Part shown: positions 11,839 through 24,696 of the stretch, piece by piece
Numbering within the stretch: the stretch's first letter is position 1
How the letters are laid out: the number at the start of each line of letters is the position of its first letter
Notes under the pieces: model-generated
What the model was told of the DNA's origin: nothing
Seen by the model: the letters and a program-made list of their open reading frames with translations, nothing else
Databases searched by the model: none
Position numbers and translations under genes: made by a program
Source of the DNA: Waltergamsia citrina
Taxonomy: Eukaryota; Ascomycota; Sordariomycetes; Hypocreales; Bionectriaceae
DNA length: 64,000 nt
Reading direction: 5' to 3'
Assembly (NCBI GenBank): GCA_022814615.1
Contig: JAKLNE010000089.1
Coordinates: 1 to 64,000, forward strand

Positions 11839-14582
11839 CTACTCGGGATGTATAAGTTCGAACCCGGCCTGCTCCAACTCCTTGCCCGACGGGATAAGTG
11901 GCTTGCCCTGCATAGGGAATGGCCAGAATAGCGGGTTCTCTATATTATCTCCTGTTTCTTTTGTTGTGGTCTCACGCTTCGTACGTTTTGAGCGGGAAGG
12001 GCCCCAATCACACAGGTAATCGCTTTCTTGGACATTGGGTGCGAAGAAGTTTAGGCTGCTGGTGTAAGGCTTGACGAGCTTGTCAAAGTCCTCCGGTGGC
12101 GACTTGCCGTTGTCGACGTCGACGTCGATATTCCATTTCTTGACAAGGTAGCGTAAGATATTTAAGGCTTGCTCGGCGAAGTGGTGGCATGGCGCCATTT
12201 CTGCGAGGTCAGAGATTCCTTGCTTCAGGGATGCTGATACTCGAGGATCCATCTTCGCTGCTGCCTCCATGGTAGATGCGGTATCGCCAGGGATGGATGC
12301 GGCGCCGATGGCTAGGTGCATAATGGCTGATGTTAATACAAAATATGGCACAAAGGACGGTGTCCGACGCAAAGTATATAGCTGTGAATAAGAGCGAAGC
12401 AGGCCCTGGATGGCATCTGCAGCTTGGCAACACACATCGCGGGGGTTCACATTGGAACCCAAGATTCTTAACTTGATCAATGGCCGGAAGAGGAGGAGGA
12501 TGGCAAAGTGATAGTACATGCTGTTCCCAAGGTTAGCTACGAATTCCCGCTTGATTTGATGCAGCATTTTGAATGCAATTAAGTCTTACTGGGCGAAGAG
12601 GACAGCTGGGGTAAAGTTGTGACCTAGTCGCAGGACCTCGGGTATCCGGTCATACCAGTTGAGGTATTGGGTATAGATGGCCAAGAGATCCCTGGCTGTG
12701 AGGGGCCTCCCCGGAGAATGTAAAATATACAACGACTCATGAACAAGCTCGCTCAGTTCGCAGAAGCATTTGTACACAGAGTGCACGTTGGAGGGTTGTT
12801 CACAGGATCGCTGCAGTGGTGCGCCTAAAGTCGTATTAGACAACGTATAAACAGCCTGTAATGAGAGAGGGGTCTTACCATCATCAGTATAGGGAACCCA
12901 TAATGATGCCTCAATGTCATCAATAATAGCGGGTTTAGCTGGAAGATGTGGAAATGCTGAACATTGTGGCAGAGATCCTGTGGCCAACGACCATGCACTG
13001 CATCCATGTTAGTGACTCTCCATCAGTCGTGGTACAGAATGGGGATGATCTGCGAGCTTACTGATCCAATGCAAAGGCACCCCAGAACGTGGCGGCTTGC
13101 ACAGCTATCTCATCTTCATCTCCTTCATCCGCAATTCGATGTAGGCCCATCTCGATGGCCAGCCGTATACTTTGCCCAGCATAAAACCAACTCTCCGAAT
13201 CTCGACCGCAACTAGCTTCCCGAATGGACATGATCCCAAGGGCTTGAATTGTAGTCAAAGAGTGGTGATCGGTCTCCTGGTAAAAGAGCCGCTGGCACTC
13301 CTTGAAGAAGTGATCACCAGAAGAGTAGGGATCGCTAGGATTAGCCCGAGTCATGGGCTGAGTTGAGAAGCGACATCCTAGGGCGAGCAAGGCGTTGACC
13401 AGAATAGGAGAGCAGAAACGGTGGCGTCCGTCGCGGAAGTCCCGGAGGAAATGCTCCTTGCTGAGGGATGCAAAAGTGGGGTACTCCCAGCAAAAGTACA
13501 GCGCCAGCAAATGTTGCACCAAATTGATATCGTCGGTGATGGCCGTCCAGCGACTGGCTGGAGATTTCCCTTCAGGTTCTTCAAGGGGCGAGAGAACCTG
13601 CTCGAGTCCCCGGAATCGGGGCATGCTCGTCGGGAAGTCCTGGCGCCGCATGCGGTCCCCCCAGATACCAACCTGGGACTGCGGCGGACCGGAGATGCCG
13701 GGCACCCAATTCATCGGTTCGGGCCCTGAGCCGCTTCGATTCGATTCGGTCTGGCCTTGCCCTGGGAAGCTCCACGGGCTCCGGTAGCCCATGTCGTCGC
13801 GCATTGGCGGTCCAGAGAGCCCAGCAGATCCCATGCTCATGGCGCTCAAGCTTCCAGGTCCAGGACCCGCGCCAGGTCGTCCGAAACCTGGCATAGCCCC
13901 CAGGCCAGCTCCTGGAGCCATGTTCGGGTCGTTGGGGCGTGACATTGGAGGGACGGCATCACCACCAACTGGCATTTCGCCCAGCCATTCTGAAATGGCA
14001 CCAACAGTTTGACCTTGGCGTATTCGTTCCAACACTTCCTCCCAGAGCTCTGGTCGCATAAGACCCGAGAGCACACTCTTCGTGGAGCGCTGGAAGTAGC
14101 GCAGGTTCTCAATCTCCGTCCGTAGGTTCTCTTTCGATTGGCGGACGGGAACTTCGTAGACACATTCAACATCCTTCTGCGCCTTGCACCGACCGCAGGG
14201 CTTTTGCCCGTCGCACTTTTAAAATGACAATAGTTAGTAAGGGTAACTTGGAGAAAGCTTAGAGGCTGAGCGAGAGGCCTGATCGCTCTGGTGGGCATCA
14301 TCAACGTACCTTGGCGCGCTTTTTGCGGCATTCCGTACAGGCATTGGGGGTTACTATCCCCAGCCCACGCCTGCGTTTCGCATTCTGTACATTACTGGTT
14401 GTCTGGCTTTGCGCAGTCGGACCGGACGCGGTGGAGGATATGGTGGGTGTCGGTGTGGGCTGGCTATGCGTGGGCGTTCCCGAGTTGCCAGAATTCGACT
14501 GACCTTGGGGTGTATTTCCAGTGCTGGAGTGGTTGGGACCCGAAGGAGTGTGGCTCCGGCTGGTATCCTCGTCCATCTCCAT
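11839..14582 (-). CDS. Zn2Cys6 fungal transcription factor with middle homology region
   Basis: Five exons join in phase: 14582-14310, 14215-13062, 12997-12879, 12824-12590 and 12520-11839, giving 820 aa. The binuclear zinc cluster spans the first intron: Cys82 and Cys85 in exon 1 (ACTECRKKRAK), then Cys92, 98, 101 and 109 in exon 2 (CDGQKPCGRCK). Spacing C-x2-C-x6-C-x5-C-x2-C-x7-C is the standard Gal4-type pattern. The linker EVPVRQSKENLRTEIENLR follows. A Ser/Gly/Pro-rich stretch separates it from a helical fungal_trans domain (LFYQETDHHSLTTIQALGIM, AIEMGLHRIADEGDEDEIAVQ, then MYYHFAILLLFRPLIKLRIL). Upstream of the cluster is a Ser/Thr/Pro-rich tail. This is a nuclear regulator, and the middle region resembles that of NirA-type factors, but I do not recognise the specific factor or its targets. 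The first intron uses an AAG acceptor. Confidence 0.88.
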
Positions 14583-15104
14583 GGTTGCGAGTAGGTGTTC
14601 GTAAGATCGCTCACAATGGGGCTCGGATACTGTATAGCTCGCCGCTGCTGTCCGTCCTGATCGAAAGGAAAGGGGCGAGTATATCTTTGTCGTACGGGGG
14701 ATGGGTTCGAGATCAAGGCGCTTCTAACTGTCTGTATTTGGCTACCTTATATTGCAACATGCTGCACGCTACCACGGTTTGGGCAATCGATGGTCTCGGG
14801 AGAGCGTCCTTCCCAGTGAACGAAAGTCGTACCTATCTTCGGAGATGGTTTTGGATGTTGGTATCGGTGCTGGTAAAGAGTTGAAGTCGAAAGAGACAAC
14901 TAGGCGCGTCGGAATCGAGGAGGCGAAGAAGTGGGTTCGGGAAATCGATTCTGGATCGGGCGCGAACGGTGCGGAGCGCGGCACCTAAGCATTGATGTAG
15001 TTTCTTTTTTCTCCCCCTCGGCGCGAAGCAATGCTCGAGATCGCTTCAATTAGGCGAAATTGTGCTAGCGTGAAGATTCTTCGTCCGAACCGCCCGCTCA
15101 CATC

Positions 15105-15107
<3 letters not shown>

Positions 15108-15138
<31 letters not shown>
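15108..15138. repeat. Poly-T homopolymer, 31 nt
   Basis: An uninterrupted run of T residues. On the minus strand it is poly-A, lying upstream of the Zn2Cys6 gene, which starts at 14582 on that strand. Poly(dA:dT) tracts in fungal promoters can disfavour nucleosomes; a role here is only an inference. Confidence 0.9.
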
Positions 15139-15141
<3 letters not shown>

Positions 15142-15676
15142 CGACGCAAGACTCAGCCTTGTCCACCCACGCCTGAGCAGACGTGAAATGGTCGTACCTG
15201 GCGGGCCGTTCGCCAGTCGATGAGCTCTGAGACGTGCGAGTGGGACGTAGGTCTGTCAATTGGGAGTTGGGCAGCGAGCTGGAGAGCTGTTTTCCATACG
15301 GGAAGGCTGGCTGGCATGTGGTAATAATACAGGTTGCTAGTGCGGAATAGCAAGTAAGGTAAGGTACTCGTAAGAATACTTAATAGTAGCTTGGATCAGA
15401 TGGTTAGTGCGCTACTACTAGTTTGTATGCGATTCGTGCGATTCGATCGGCGGACACAGGCCAGAAATGAGAGCCGATACTCCAGTTCTTTCCAACCTGT
15501 CTCCAGACGACCGAACTAGGCGGAGGATGTGGAGATTCCGCGGGCTCGGGAAGGGAAGCCTTCAAGTTGTCCACTTGCGGTGGTTGCCGAGCCAAGCATG
15601 AGCCCGTGAGTTGTAGAGATGGATGGATGGATGGTCAGTTGATCCCCAGCGTTTGGTTGTACTCGTAACCTGTTGT

Positions 15677-15680
<4 letters not shown>

Positions 15681-15719
<39 letters not shown>
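15681..15719. repeat. (TG)n microsatellite
   Basis: An uninterrupted TG dinucleotide repeat of 39 nt, directly followed by several GTTCAG/GCTCAG units. It is likely to be length-variable between strains. Confidence 0.92.
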
Positions 15720-15723
<4 letters not shown>

Positions 15724-16563
15724 GGCAGATTCAGGTTCAGGTTCAGGCTCAGGCTCAGCTTGGACTCGACGGAACGGAGGAAGCTCCTCGCACTACGTAG
15801 TGGGGTGGGCAGAGGTCGGATCCTGATAGATGACGACGGCGGAAGCTTACCTCAGTCTTGCCTTTCTTTACCAATTGGCGGTGCCAGTAGGACTACCATA
15901 GTACTATTACTACTTACTACTATAACTATTAACTTAATTGTGGCACTAAGGTAATAGCATGAGTCTTCACTGCTAACACCACCTATTATAGCCGTCCATT
16001 TTGGCGCCCCCACAGTGCCGAATGCGTCCTTGCAACGGCTTAATACAGATGACCGCGGTGGCTTCCAACTGCATTAGTGGCTTCCAACTGCTGTAATCTT
16101 TTTACAGTGAAAAATACTCGTCCTTTTTAACACCTCAGTGATTTCAATGAATCGGAACGGAAAGTTGACGCTGCGGACAAGCTTATCTTATCGACGGAGC
16201 CGCCCCATTCCTACACCATTTGTAGTGACGTCTCTAGGGGGATACTAGTACTACTAAGTATTTACGAACCTCATCAATATCACTGAGAATACTTTGGCCG
16301 CTGAAGTAGGATTTGATCATCATCCACGAGTACAAGGACATTTCATTCATTTCCGAACCTCTAGCTGTAAGAAAGCGCTTGTTCTGTGCCACCATACTGA
16401 CACCAATGATTGTACCTCGTAGTTTCCCAACACCCGATGAATCATCCAAGCCGGACAAACAAACGCCAACACCGTAATCCAGACATGATGTAAACTTCAA
16501 TCAACCACCCTTTCCCCCTAATACATAGTAAATCTGATCTGTCGTTGAGACTAGAGCTTGGAC

Positions 16564-18093
16564 TCATGAGAAAAAGTCCTTCCTCGGACTGCGGTTATAT
16601 TTGACAGGGCTCATGGAGCGGTCGCGCTTGCTGGGGCTGCCTCGCATGGCTTTGTCATAGGAAAGATATCTCTGTGATTTCGGCGGTGAGCCATCCGTGT
16701 CGGTGTCATCCGCCAAGTAGGCCTGACGCCGGGTCCTCGGAGTTTGCACCGGAATCCACATCACATCGCCCTGGCTTTGATGTGGCGCCGGGGCTCCATG
16801 TGCTTGGCCCGAAGGCTGCGGCGCGGCAGCTGGCGTTGACGCTCTTGTAGAGGTCTTTGGTCCCGAGATGTTGTTGGCAAAGACCATAATGAGTAGAATG
16901 CCTAAGAAGGCTCCCTGTATCATGTTTGTTAGCTATGACTGCGATATGGGATTCCCGTGGAAACAGAGGTTTCAGACTTACCCATGCCTTGAGGTTCAAA
17001 TTGCCAAAGAAATCATTCATAATATTGGCAGCTTCGGCCATGGTGGCCCGGACCCGCACGATAGATTCGGGGTCCTGCATCATGCAGTCGTACCATTCAC
17101 TACACAGCGCCTTGAACGCTGGCGCATCTGTTGTGTCGCACCCGTTGCTCGTATACTGATCCTGACACACTGCCATCTTTGCCCGGATCTCCTGGCGAGC
17201 CCCTTCATTCACGGCCCGAATGTCGGAGCGTATTGTTTGCATGATGGAGATGACAACAGCGCAAAATGTGCCGCCGAGAAACACATTGATCCCCAGTTGA
17301 ATCCAGCGTCGTAAGTTTTCCGGCGCGTTGTGGTGCTCCTCCATCATGTGGAACATTGATCCAATCATGCCGCCACGCGGGGGCTGGCTTCTCTCGGCCT
17401 TGTGTCGAGATCGGTAGCGACCGGCATAACTCGCGTCCGAATCGTCATCAGTGTCTTGAGAATTCGGTCTCCTGTGGTCCCTCTCATGGTGCATCTTCTT
17501 CCGCCGCGTGACTCCAGATATGTCAAGGTCGTGACGGGACCTGATCTCGCCTTTACCAGACATGTGTTTCCTCGAAGACACCCCATTCTTTTGATACCGA
17601 TACGCCTTGTCCACCTTGGTGGGCGTTATAGTCCCTCCCATGTTGACGTCGCGATCTGTCTCGGGCGTATCGTTCGGAAAGTCTGATGCTTCCCCGTGTT
17701 GCGGGCTCTCTTCTGCACCAGAAGCCTCGGATAGCACCACTTCGTCGAATGGTTTCCGTGGTGTGGTGAAGGCGGGATTCCGGAATCGAGGACCATTTGG
17801 TTTGGCGGACGACTGCTGCTGTGGTGTGAACAAAGGTTTAGGAGGTTGTGACTTGGAAGGGGTTGCGAAGGGGTTTGGTCGTGATGAAGCGCTTCCTTTT
17901 GAGGGAGAGGCGAAGCCTATGTGAGAAGAGCATGATTAGCAGCTGAGCCCAGCGTCTGTAAGCATCATCTTAACTTACCGTTCTGCAGCCCGCCGTACGA
18001 AGCGGCTTGCGCAAAAGGACTGGTGGGATCAACGGGACCTCTGCTTTGATACTCCCAGTCCATGGGACCCTCATAGGTTCGGAAATTATTCAT
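16564..18093 (-). CDS. brl1: Brr6/Brl1-type nuclear envelope protein
   Basis: Brr6/Brl1 proteins are integral membrane proteins of the nuclear envelope and ER needed for nuclear pore assembly and lipid homeostasis. Three exons in phase, 18093-17979, 17916-16982 and 16914-16564, give 466 aa. The N-terminus (MNNFRTYEGPMDWEYQSRG) is followed by a charged, disordered region of about 180 residues. The diagnostic core starts near GGMIGSMFHMMEEHH, has a first membrane segment (INVFLGGTFCAVVISIMQTI), then the lumenal domain with four conserved cysteines (AVCQDQYTSNGCD and ALCSEWYDCM) that form two disulphides in this family, and a second membrane segment interrupted by the last intron (NLKAW joined to GAFLGILLIMVFANNI). 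The tail is basic and Ser-rich. It is divergent from IWS1, with 564 bp between start codons. Identity is firm; whether it corresponds to Brr6 or Brl1 is not resolved, because most filamentous fungi carry a single copy. Confidence 0.9.
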
Positions 18094-18657
18094 GGCGCAT
18101 CAAAGAACAAGGACGAAGACGTAAAGTGGCTCTGGCATTAAATCTTAACTTGCTCGAGTGGTTCAATATTTAAGCCAGAGTATATGTGGTTCGCAGTTCG
18201 TTGTCAGGGTCCCGGCGGGCCAGTCGACAGTTTAATGCAAATGGAAGACAATTAAGGTATGAGGTGCAGTGCAGTGGATAGCAACCGCTGGGTCTAACTT
18301 GGCAGTGGCCGTGGCCTGTAAACAAACATTGCGATTGCGGTTTGGGCGATGGAGCTCTAGCTTTAAGTGGGTCCTTCCACTCGTTGGCATCTGCACTGCT
18401 GCAGGCGTGTGAGCCGCCTTGATTAGGTCAGCAAGAAATGTGCCTGAACGCCTTTTCAAACTTCCATCATTGTTCAGTGCACAAATTGAGGTCACCTATC
18501 TGCACTACAAACGACAGGCTTCTCTGCCTTTATTCGGACCGGACCGCATCAAACAGCTTGGGGAATCTATAAGTGATCGTTGTTTGCTTGAATCGGTTAC
18601 TATCAGCGCGCCAGATTTCTCCAGGCAACTTAGCCTGGATTTTGGCTTCCGATCAAA
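18094..18657. promoter_or_regulatory. Divergent promoter region of brl1-type gene and iws1
   Basis: 564 bp separate the two start codons, so the leaders and promoters of both genes must lie here. I see no strong TATA element or named operator. No other coding sequence is supported. Confidence 0.5.
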
Positions 18658-20067
18658 ATGTCCGACGCCGGTTCTCCCGCCGCCTCCCCCGGCAACGAGC
18701 CCGTCAACGATGGCCAGGAGAAGGAGTATGAGGAGGAGCTGGCCGCTGCCGACTCCGACCGAGATTCTGATGCCCTGTCAGAAGTGGATGAGGACTTGAT
18801 CGAAGACTACGACCCAGAGGCGGCCAACATCGAGAACCGCCCAGTCGACATTGACGAGGATGTCGCGCGCACCCTGAAAGCAACTAAGCGAAAGCGAGCG
18901 GACGGTGAGACGGCTAAGAAACCTCGAGAGGGCCGACGCGAGAAGAAGCGGAGAGACAAGGATGATGATGTGGTGATGGGAGATGAAGATGGTGATGATG
19001 GCAGTGCGCGCAAGCCGCGGAGAGCTAGGCGCGCAGCGGCTGATGGAGAGAAGCCACGCAAACAGAAGGCCGCGACCCCAGAGCAGGAGAATGAGGAGGA
19101 GCTTAGTCCTGAGGAGAAGCGCAAGCGAGCTATCGATCGCGCTCTGGATGCGGCCATCAAGAAGCCTAGCGGCCCTCGTCGCAGGAAGAAGGACGAAATT
19201 GTATGCATTGAAATTCTTTGAATTTTGGCCATACCGCTGACAATCATGACAGGACCTTGAAGACGAGATTGATGACCTTTTAGCCGACCTCAAGATCCAG
19301 ATGGAGCAAGCTTGCCAGGCCGACAACGAAGCTCGCGAAAACGGACAACCAGCTCTACACAAGCTGAAACTTCTCCCCGACGTTACCGCCATTCTTAACC
19401 GCAACAATGTGCAACATGCTGTCTTGGATCCAGACACCAACTTCCTTCAACACGTCAAGTTCTTCCTCGAACCCCTCAACGACGGATCCCTCCCTGCGTA
19501 TAACATCCAGCGGGACATCTTTATGGCGCTTACGAAGCTCAATATCGAGAAGGAGGCGTTGTTGAGCAGTGGCATTGGCAAGGTTGTGTTGTTCTATACT
19601 CGCAGCAAGAAGCCGGAACCTAGCATCAAGCGCATGGCGGAGAGGCTGTTGGGAGAATGGAGTCGACCGATCCTGAAGCGAACTGATGACTACAAGAAGC
19701 GCCAGATCGAGACGCGTGACTTTGACTACCAGTACGTTCTTCTGACCATTTCCTTTTACACTTGGGACCACACATTTGCTAACGTCAACACAGAGCTGCG
19801 AAGATGGCTCAACGGCAGAAGGCTGGCTCGCAGTTCAGCCTCACACAGCGGCCCGCTCAGTCCTCTCAAGAGGCTGAGAGGGAGCGTATTCTGGCCCCTG
19901 CTGGCGGTAATAACCGTGCTCGCATGGCTGGTCTACCTTCAAGCTACACAATCGCCCCGCGGAGTACGTTCGACGGTACCAGGGGCTCCGATCACCGACC
20001 ACTGGGTGCCGGTGGCATGGAGGCTTTCCGCAAGATGACACAGAAGAATAAGAAGAGGGCTGGATGA
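18658..20067 (+). CDS. iws1: Transcription elongation factor IWS1 (Spn1)
   Basis: IWS1/Spn1 binds Spt6 and RNA polymerase II and acts in transcription elongation, chromatin and mRNA export. Three exons, 18658-19200, 19253-19731 and 19794-20067, give 431 aa. The N-terminal 180 residues are acidic then Lys/Arg-rich (ATKRKRADGETAKKP, EGRREKKRRDKDDD), as in orthologues. The folded TFIIS-N/LW-like core lies at about residues 222-325: LLPDVTAILNRNNVQ, FFLEPLNDGSLPAYNIQRDI, LSSGIGKVVLFYTRSKKP, MAERLLGEWSRPIL. The C-terminus is disordered and ends FRKMTQKNKKRAG. Splice sites are GTATGC/ACAG and GTACGT/ACAG, and phases agree. The length matches the fungal family. Confidence 0.93.
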
Positions 20068-22002
20068 GTGTAGACTTTTGGTCTCTACTCTCGTGTACAT
20101 GGTATTCGAACTCGACAAGGCGTTCATAGGCGTATGATACGGGTCAGAGGTTTTGCTTGCATTGCTTATAGCTCTGTTCTGATGAGCTCCTACAAAGTGA
20201 GAGGAGATAACAACTGAAGCTTATTATTGCACTTGTTCTCTCGTACTTCGATTGTGACATCCTCGTCTCTTTTTTTTTGTAAGACTGTCAATCAGATGTG
20301 GTTCAAGCATGTGAACACGTACTTTGTTATTATAGTGAGTGCCTTTCTCCTTCAAGGTTTAGGATTCGGGCATGACTCGAGGCATCCAGATTCAGCGGGG
20401 CCGTCAGCGCCAAATTTTACAATTTTATAAAAGAATAATTACCCAAATCTTGTTTAGAGTCATATATGTACGCTCGGCTTTTCCTTTCTAGGTCAAATCC
20501 TACATGCAGGATGCCGGCATAGGACAGACAGGCATCGGGTTGCGGGCTGTGTGGCCTTTGGGCATCCATTATCTCATTCTGGAGTCTGGATCCTGCATGG
20601 CATTGGGAATTGGAAGGCAATAATACGACCGGCAATTCGGTAGCATGACATCAGAACGATCGCCAAATCTGCAAAAAGTGGGGGACCTTACAGTGCTCCC
20701 ATCAGCGCTCCCGCCAGTCACGGTGCTGTCTTTCAGGCGGTCCTTCAGCTCTGAAAAGCTGGGCAGGTACCGCCGCATAATCCGCCGTGAGACTGCTAAG
20801 TGAGTCGAGGTCATTATTAAGTACAGGAGTTGTAAGGTGGTAACTTCAATAAAGGTAATAATAATAAGTAGTACTACTACCTAGTAGTGCGGCCATGGAA
20901 GCTTTAGCATCAGCATTCTCGACTCAAGCTTGACTGCACTGCCCGCCAGCCTGAGTGATCCTCGACCCTCCCAACCGATTTTGCCATCTTCCATCCGAAC
21001 CTACTTTACCTTACATCCAATATAGAGCAGCTTGCTTGCTGCCTTCAATTTCTTCTTTTCTTTCTCCCGCACGTCTCTTGCAACTATCTTGTCTTTTTTC
21101 CTTTTGCTTATTATTTTCTGGCACGTTTGCTTCCTTCCATCTATCTCGTCCTCTGTCCCTGGATCTGTCGATCGCCGTCTGCAATCACGGTAACTGTAGG
21201 TCGCCTCCCTCCCGCCACCCCCGGAAGCATGGATGATGTGGTCTTGTGTGTGGTGCGTGTGTGTTGGTTGCCAATGCCAATGTTGCACGGCAGCCCGCTA
21301 TGATGAAAGTCCCAGCTTTGGGGCGGTCGCAAAAGCCGCACCGGGTCGCAACCCCATCTCACGGACGACGAAGAAATTCGGGCGCATCCATCAATGCGAT
21401 CGTCGACGGGCCCTCCTTTTCTTTTTCTGCATACTGCAATACAGCGTTAGCCTTTAACAAGATCATGATATCGATGCTGACCTTTTCTTTGCGATAGAAG
21501 ATTGGGACTTTTTTATTTGCTGTTCAAGCTGCTTTCTCTACCCCACCAACGCGCCTGTCAACAGAGTCCTTTTTTTTTTTTTTTTGCTGCCCGTCTCCGA
21601 TTATCGTCGCACGGCCCCTTGTTTCCGTTCGGTTTCTCCAACACTTGCCCTGAGCGAGCGGCTATCTAATTAGTTCAACAAATCAGGGGTACTTTCTTCG
21701 CGGTGACGTTGGTAATCTCGCAATCTACCCGCGTATCTTTGAAGCCCCGTTCCCGTTCTGCGCAACTCGGAGCTTTCAAAGAACGCTACATACTCGATTG
21801 AGAGCGACCGAAAGTACACATTATTATTGAATCAGCATCAAGAAGCCGAGCGCGATCAAAGAAACGTCATACGATTGTGTCGTTGCTCGCTGCACGGATA
21901 CAAAGTCATTGCGGTCGTCGTGTTTCATACAGCCTTTCCCCCCGCCCGGACATCTATACCACGATACGAGTATATAAGGAGCGACCCATCGAAGCCTAGA
22001 AG
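20068..22002. other. Intergenic region between iws1 and the SR-kinase upstream exon
   Basis: About 1.9 kb. The second half is rich in pyrimidine tracts on the plus strand (for example 21045-21135 and a 17-nt T run near 21571), typical of a long fungal promoter and leader. A TATATAAGG element at about 21971-21979 sits only 24 nt before the candidate start codon at 22003, too close for a conventional TATA box of that transcript. No gene is supported. Confidence 0.45.
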
Positions 22003-22154
22003 ATGAACGGAGACCAGTCGACCGACGAGCAGAAGCCGCCGCTAGCTTCGCCTGCGGACAGCACGAATGGAAACGGGGCGAAGAAGCGGACCAAGAAGGA
22101 GGGCTTGAAGCCTATCATCACGACGGAGGGTACACCTCAACAACAAGCGGGAGG
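22003..22154 (+). CDS. Candidate alternative first coding exon of the SR-protein kinase
   Basis: An ATG at 22003 opens a 51-codon frame (MNGDQSTDEQKPPL...) with a Lys/Arg stretch KKRTKKEGLKP. It ends exactly at a strong donor, GTGAGT at 22155, leaving phase 2. No downstream frame within the next 2.5 kb looks coding. The next plus-strand coding sequence is the SR kinase, where an excellent acceptor (TGCTCTCTTCCAG, ending at 24710) opens the kinase frame in exactly the matching phase. Joining them would give a 569-residue kinase with a basic N-terminal extension and a 2,556-nt intron. The link is inferred from phase and splice-site quality only. The alternative is an upstream open reading frame or an unrelated short gene. 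Confidence 0.5.
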
Positions 22155-23570
22155 GTGAGTTTGAGTCCGATTCATGTCTTGTCATTGTCGTGTTTATTCG
22201 GTTTGGTCTGTTGCTGTTATTGAGTTTCTTTACCATCTCGCCTTCTCGTCCCACCTTGATTTACCCCACCATATCATCATGGGGAGCTACCTACACGTTG
22301 GAGAAGTCTTCATAAGGGAATAGCTTTCTCGATATCAAACTTTCGAGTCCTCGATATTCGAACGAAGGGTACATCTCAGCACGGACACCTGCACAACAGG
22401 TCCCGGCAGTTGTCAAGTTTCCAGAAAGTTGCCCAGGGTTATGACGAGCATACTGGTACGCGCTGGATGGAGGAGCTACTGCAAGTGCTTGTGGCCTTGG
22501 CGAATCCCGGCGGCAGTGGAGAGAGGTCGAAATCCGGCGACAGGCCACCCTGGCGTGGTTGCTTGACTGGGCCACGGCACGCTGTCTTGTTTCTGGGCGG
22601 GGCGAAGCGAAGCGCGTCTAGTGACGAATGAAGCGGTACTTCTTTTTTGACTGCTGTCGTCCTGGTTGCCGGTTTTGATGGAGACCGAGTCGGGGCAGAC
22701 AATGGCTATTCTTTCCGTGAATGGACTGGATCGGGAAATGGAGCGCTTAATCTGGAATGGGAAAGTCGTCTCCCCGGCAGCCACCAAATACGCATACTCA
22801 AACTGCGAGTGCTAGTCGGCCCTGTCAGCGTGGTGGTGGGGGATGTGTTTCTACACTTTGGGCATGATGATTCAAGTGGCCGTCGTCCTGTTGCAGCGGA
22901 TGGGCAGGGCGAGGTCAAGTACCTTTCCAGACGGCGTGTTAGCCATGTCTCTCACCTTGTCTGAGATGATGATGTCTCGGTCGATTGCCTTATACCGTCC
23001 ATGATTTGCCTGAGCTTTGGATGGCCTGGCTTTTGGTTGTGATTGCGCATCTCCCGTTAGTATTGCTACGAGTACCCATTACCTGATGCTAGCAGCACCA
23101 AGGTACGTGCGGGTAGCGTTACTAGCGTTGCCACAGCGGTATCGGCAACGCTGTACGCATATTGCAGGCGGTATTGGACACCAACACAAGCATGGGCTAC
23201 AGCACTGGCCACAGCACTGGCAACAGGCCTACTTGCTCTAAATTCCTGTCCTGCAGCCACTACAGCCACTACAACGTTGGCCCTCCACCGCATCAGCACT
23301 CAGAGTCCACGCGCAGCAAGCAGCTGCACGCCACGATGGCACCTGACAGTCACTCACTCACTTTATGATGGCGATGGCGATGGCAATGTCCATGGTAATG
23401 ATAATCCTGACTACTAGTAGTAGTGCTGGATTGGATGGTGAATGGACGTGATCACTGGTAACTACTAGTAGTACTACTAGTAGTTAGTAGTATTTGCACA
23501 TGCCATCCATTGACTTCAAGTTCTTGTTTGTGCTCTTGTGCTCTTGTCCTGATGCTTGGGCGGTACCGGT

Positions 23571-23600
23571 ACCTTACCTTACCTTACCTTACCTTACCTT
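23571..23600. repeat. (ACCTT)6 pentanucleotide repeat
   Basis: Six perfect ACCTT units in tandem, preceded by GGTACCGGT. Read on the other strand the units are AAGGT. Confidence 0.9.
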
Positions 23601-24474
23601 GGCTGAGGGGAAGGCTGGGCGATCCATCATCATTCAGCCCGTGCTCAGGCTCAGGCTCGTCACTCTCTCCACACTTCTTTTGCCGCCTTGATACCCATAC
23701 CTTACCACTTTACCTATACCCAATCCCAATTCCCTTCTGCATGCACCTCATTGCTGCGGTCTGTCTTGGTCTTGTCTTGACTTGACTTGACTCGTCTGTG
23801 CTCTACTCTCTACCTTCCTCTTCCCGCTTCTCAACATTGTCGGGGTTTTTTTCTTCTTCACCACCGAAAGGCCCTCACCAAAGACGTGCGGCAGTGTCGC
23901 CGTTCCTCCGTTATTCTGCTATTACCTACTAGTACTTGTAGTAGTAGTGTACACCTCGTCTTCCATTCACCGGTTCTTCACCTGTCCGAAGTCGTGTGCT
24001 TGGCCATCCAGCTCTGTCGCTGTGTCGCGGTGCTTCAAGCACCCGCCATGTAGATGGGCGCCATGAGTTTCCTCAAGTCAAGGTTCCCCTCCCCGTCTTT
24101 TATCTGTTTAAGCGCTTCCATCTTACTGCTATATCTGATCTCTGGGCTTTGGTACCTGGGGTGGGCCGATCTCTGTGCGATTGGGGGTGGGTTGTCTGGA
24201 TGCTGTGCCACCCGGTTCCTGCTTGACCAGCATACCGGTGATCATGCTTGGTGTTGTTGCTGCTGGTTGCTGCTGGTTCTTGGTGGTGGTGCTGCTGGTG
24301 CTGGTGCTTTTTGTCCCTTCAACGAAGCTCCTCGTACTCGTACCTCATTCTTATTGACTGGGGTTCGTCACTTTTGCACTTTGGAGACCGAACCCTGGAC
24401 CAGACCAGCGACTAGCAACAAGGAATGATTAGCACCAGCAATCAGCACCAGCGACAGAATAGGCACCACTACCA

Positions 24475-24512
24475 CTACCGCTACCGCTACCGCTACCGCT
24501 ACCGCTACCGCT
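24475..24512. repeat. (CTACCG)6 hexanucleotide repeat
   Basis: Six perfect CTACCG units in tandem, flanked by related CACTAC units, in the region upstream of the SR-kinase start. Confidence 0.9.
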
Positions 24513-24696
24513 CCCATCAACCCAAGCTAGACCCCGCCATGACCACTCTGCCTGCTGTGCCCCCTCTTGCCTTTCTCGTCCCAATCCAGACCTCACTCAC
24601 CTCACTTTACTTTACTTCGCCTCCTCTCCACCACTTTTGCCTTCGTCGCCGTGAATTGCTTTTTCTTACACTGCGAGGCGCTTCCCACTGACAGTC

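Larger units (their letters stand above)
14583..16563. other. Intergenic region with poly-T and (TG)n tracts
   Basis: About 2 kb upstream of the Zn2Cys6 gene and downstream of the Brl1-type gene. It contains a 31-nt poly-T run, a 39-nt TG dinucleotide tract and a short GGTTCA/GGCTCA hexamer-like repeat just after it (about 15728-15760). An 88-codon minus-strand frame at 16234-16500 has no recognisable content. No gene is supported. Confidence 0.5.

Noticed and set aside
16234..16500. 88-codon minus-strand frame downstream of the Brl1-type gene
   Set aside because: It is short, isolated and lacks recognisable motifs.
24054..24428. 124-codon frame with hydrophobic stretches upstream of the SR kinase
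   Set aside because: The hydrophobicity comes from T-rich, pyrimidine-tract DNA. There is no homologous feature, and it lies in the kinase leader or intron.
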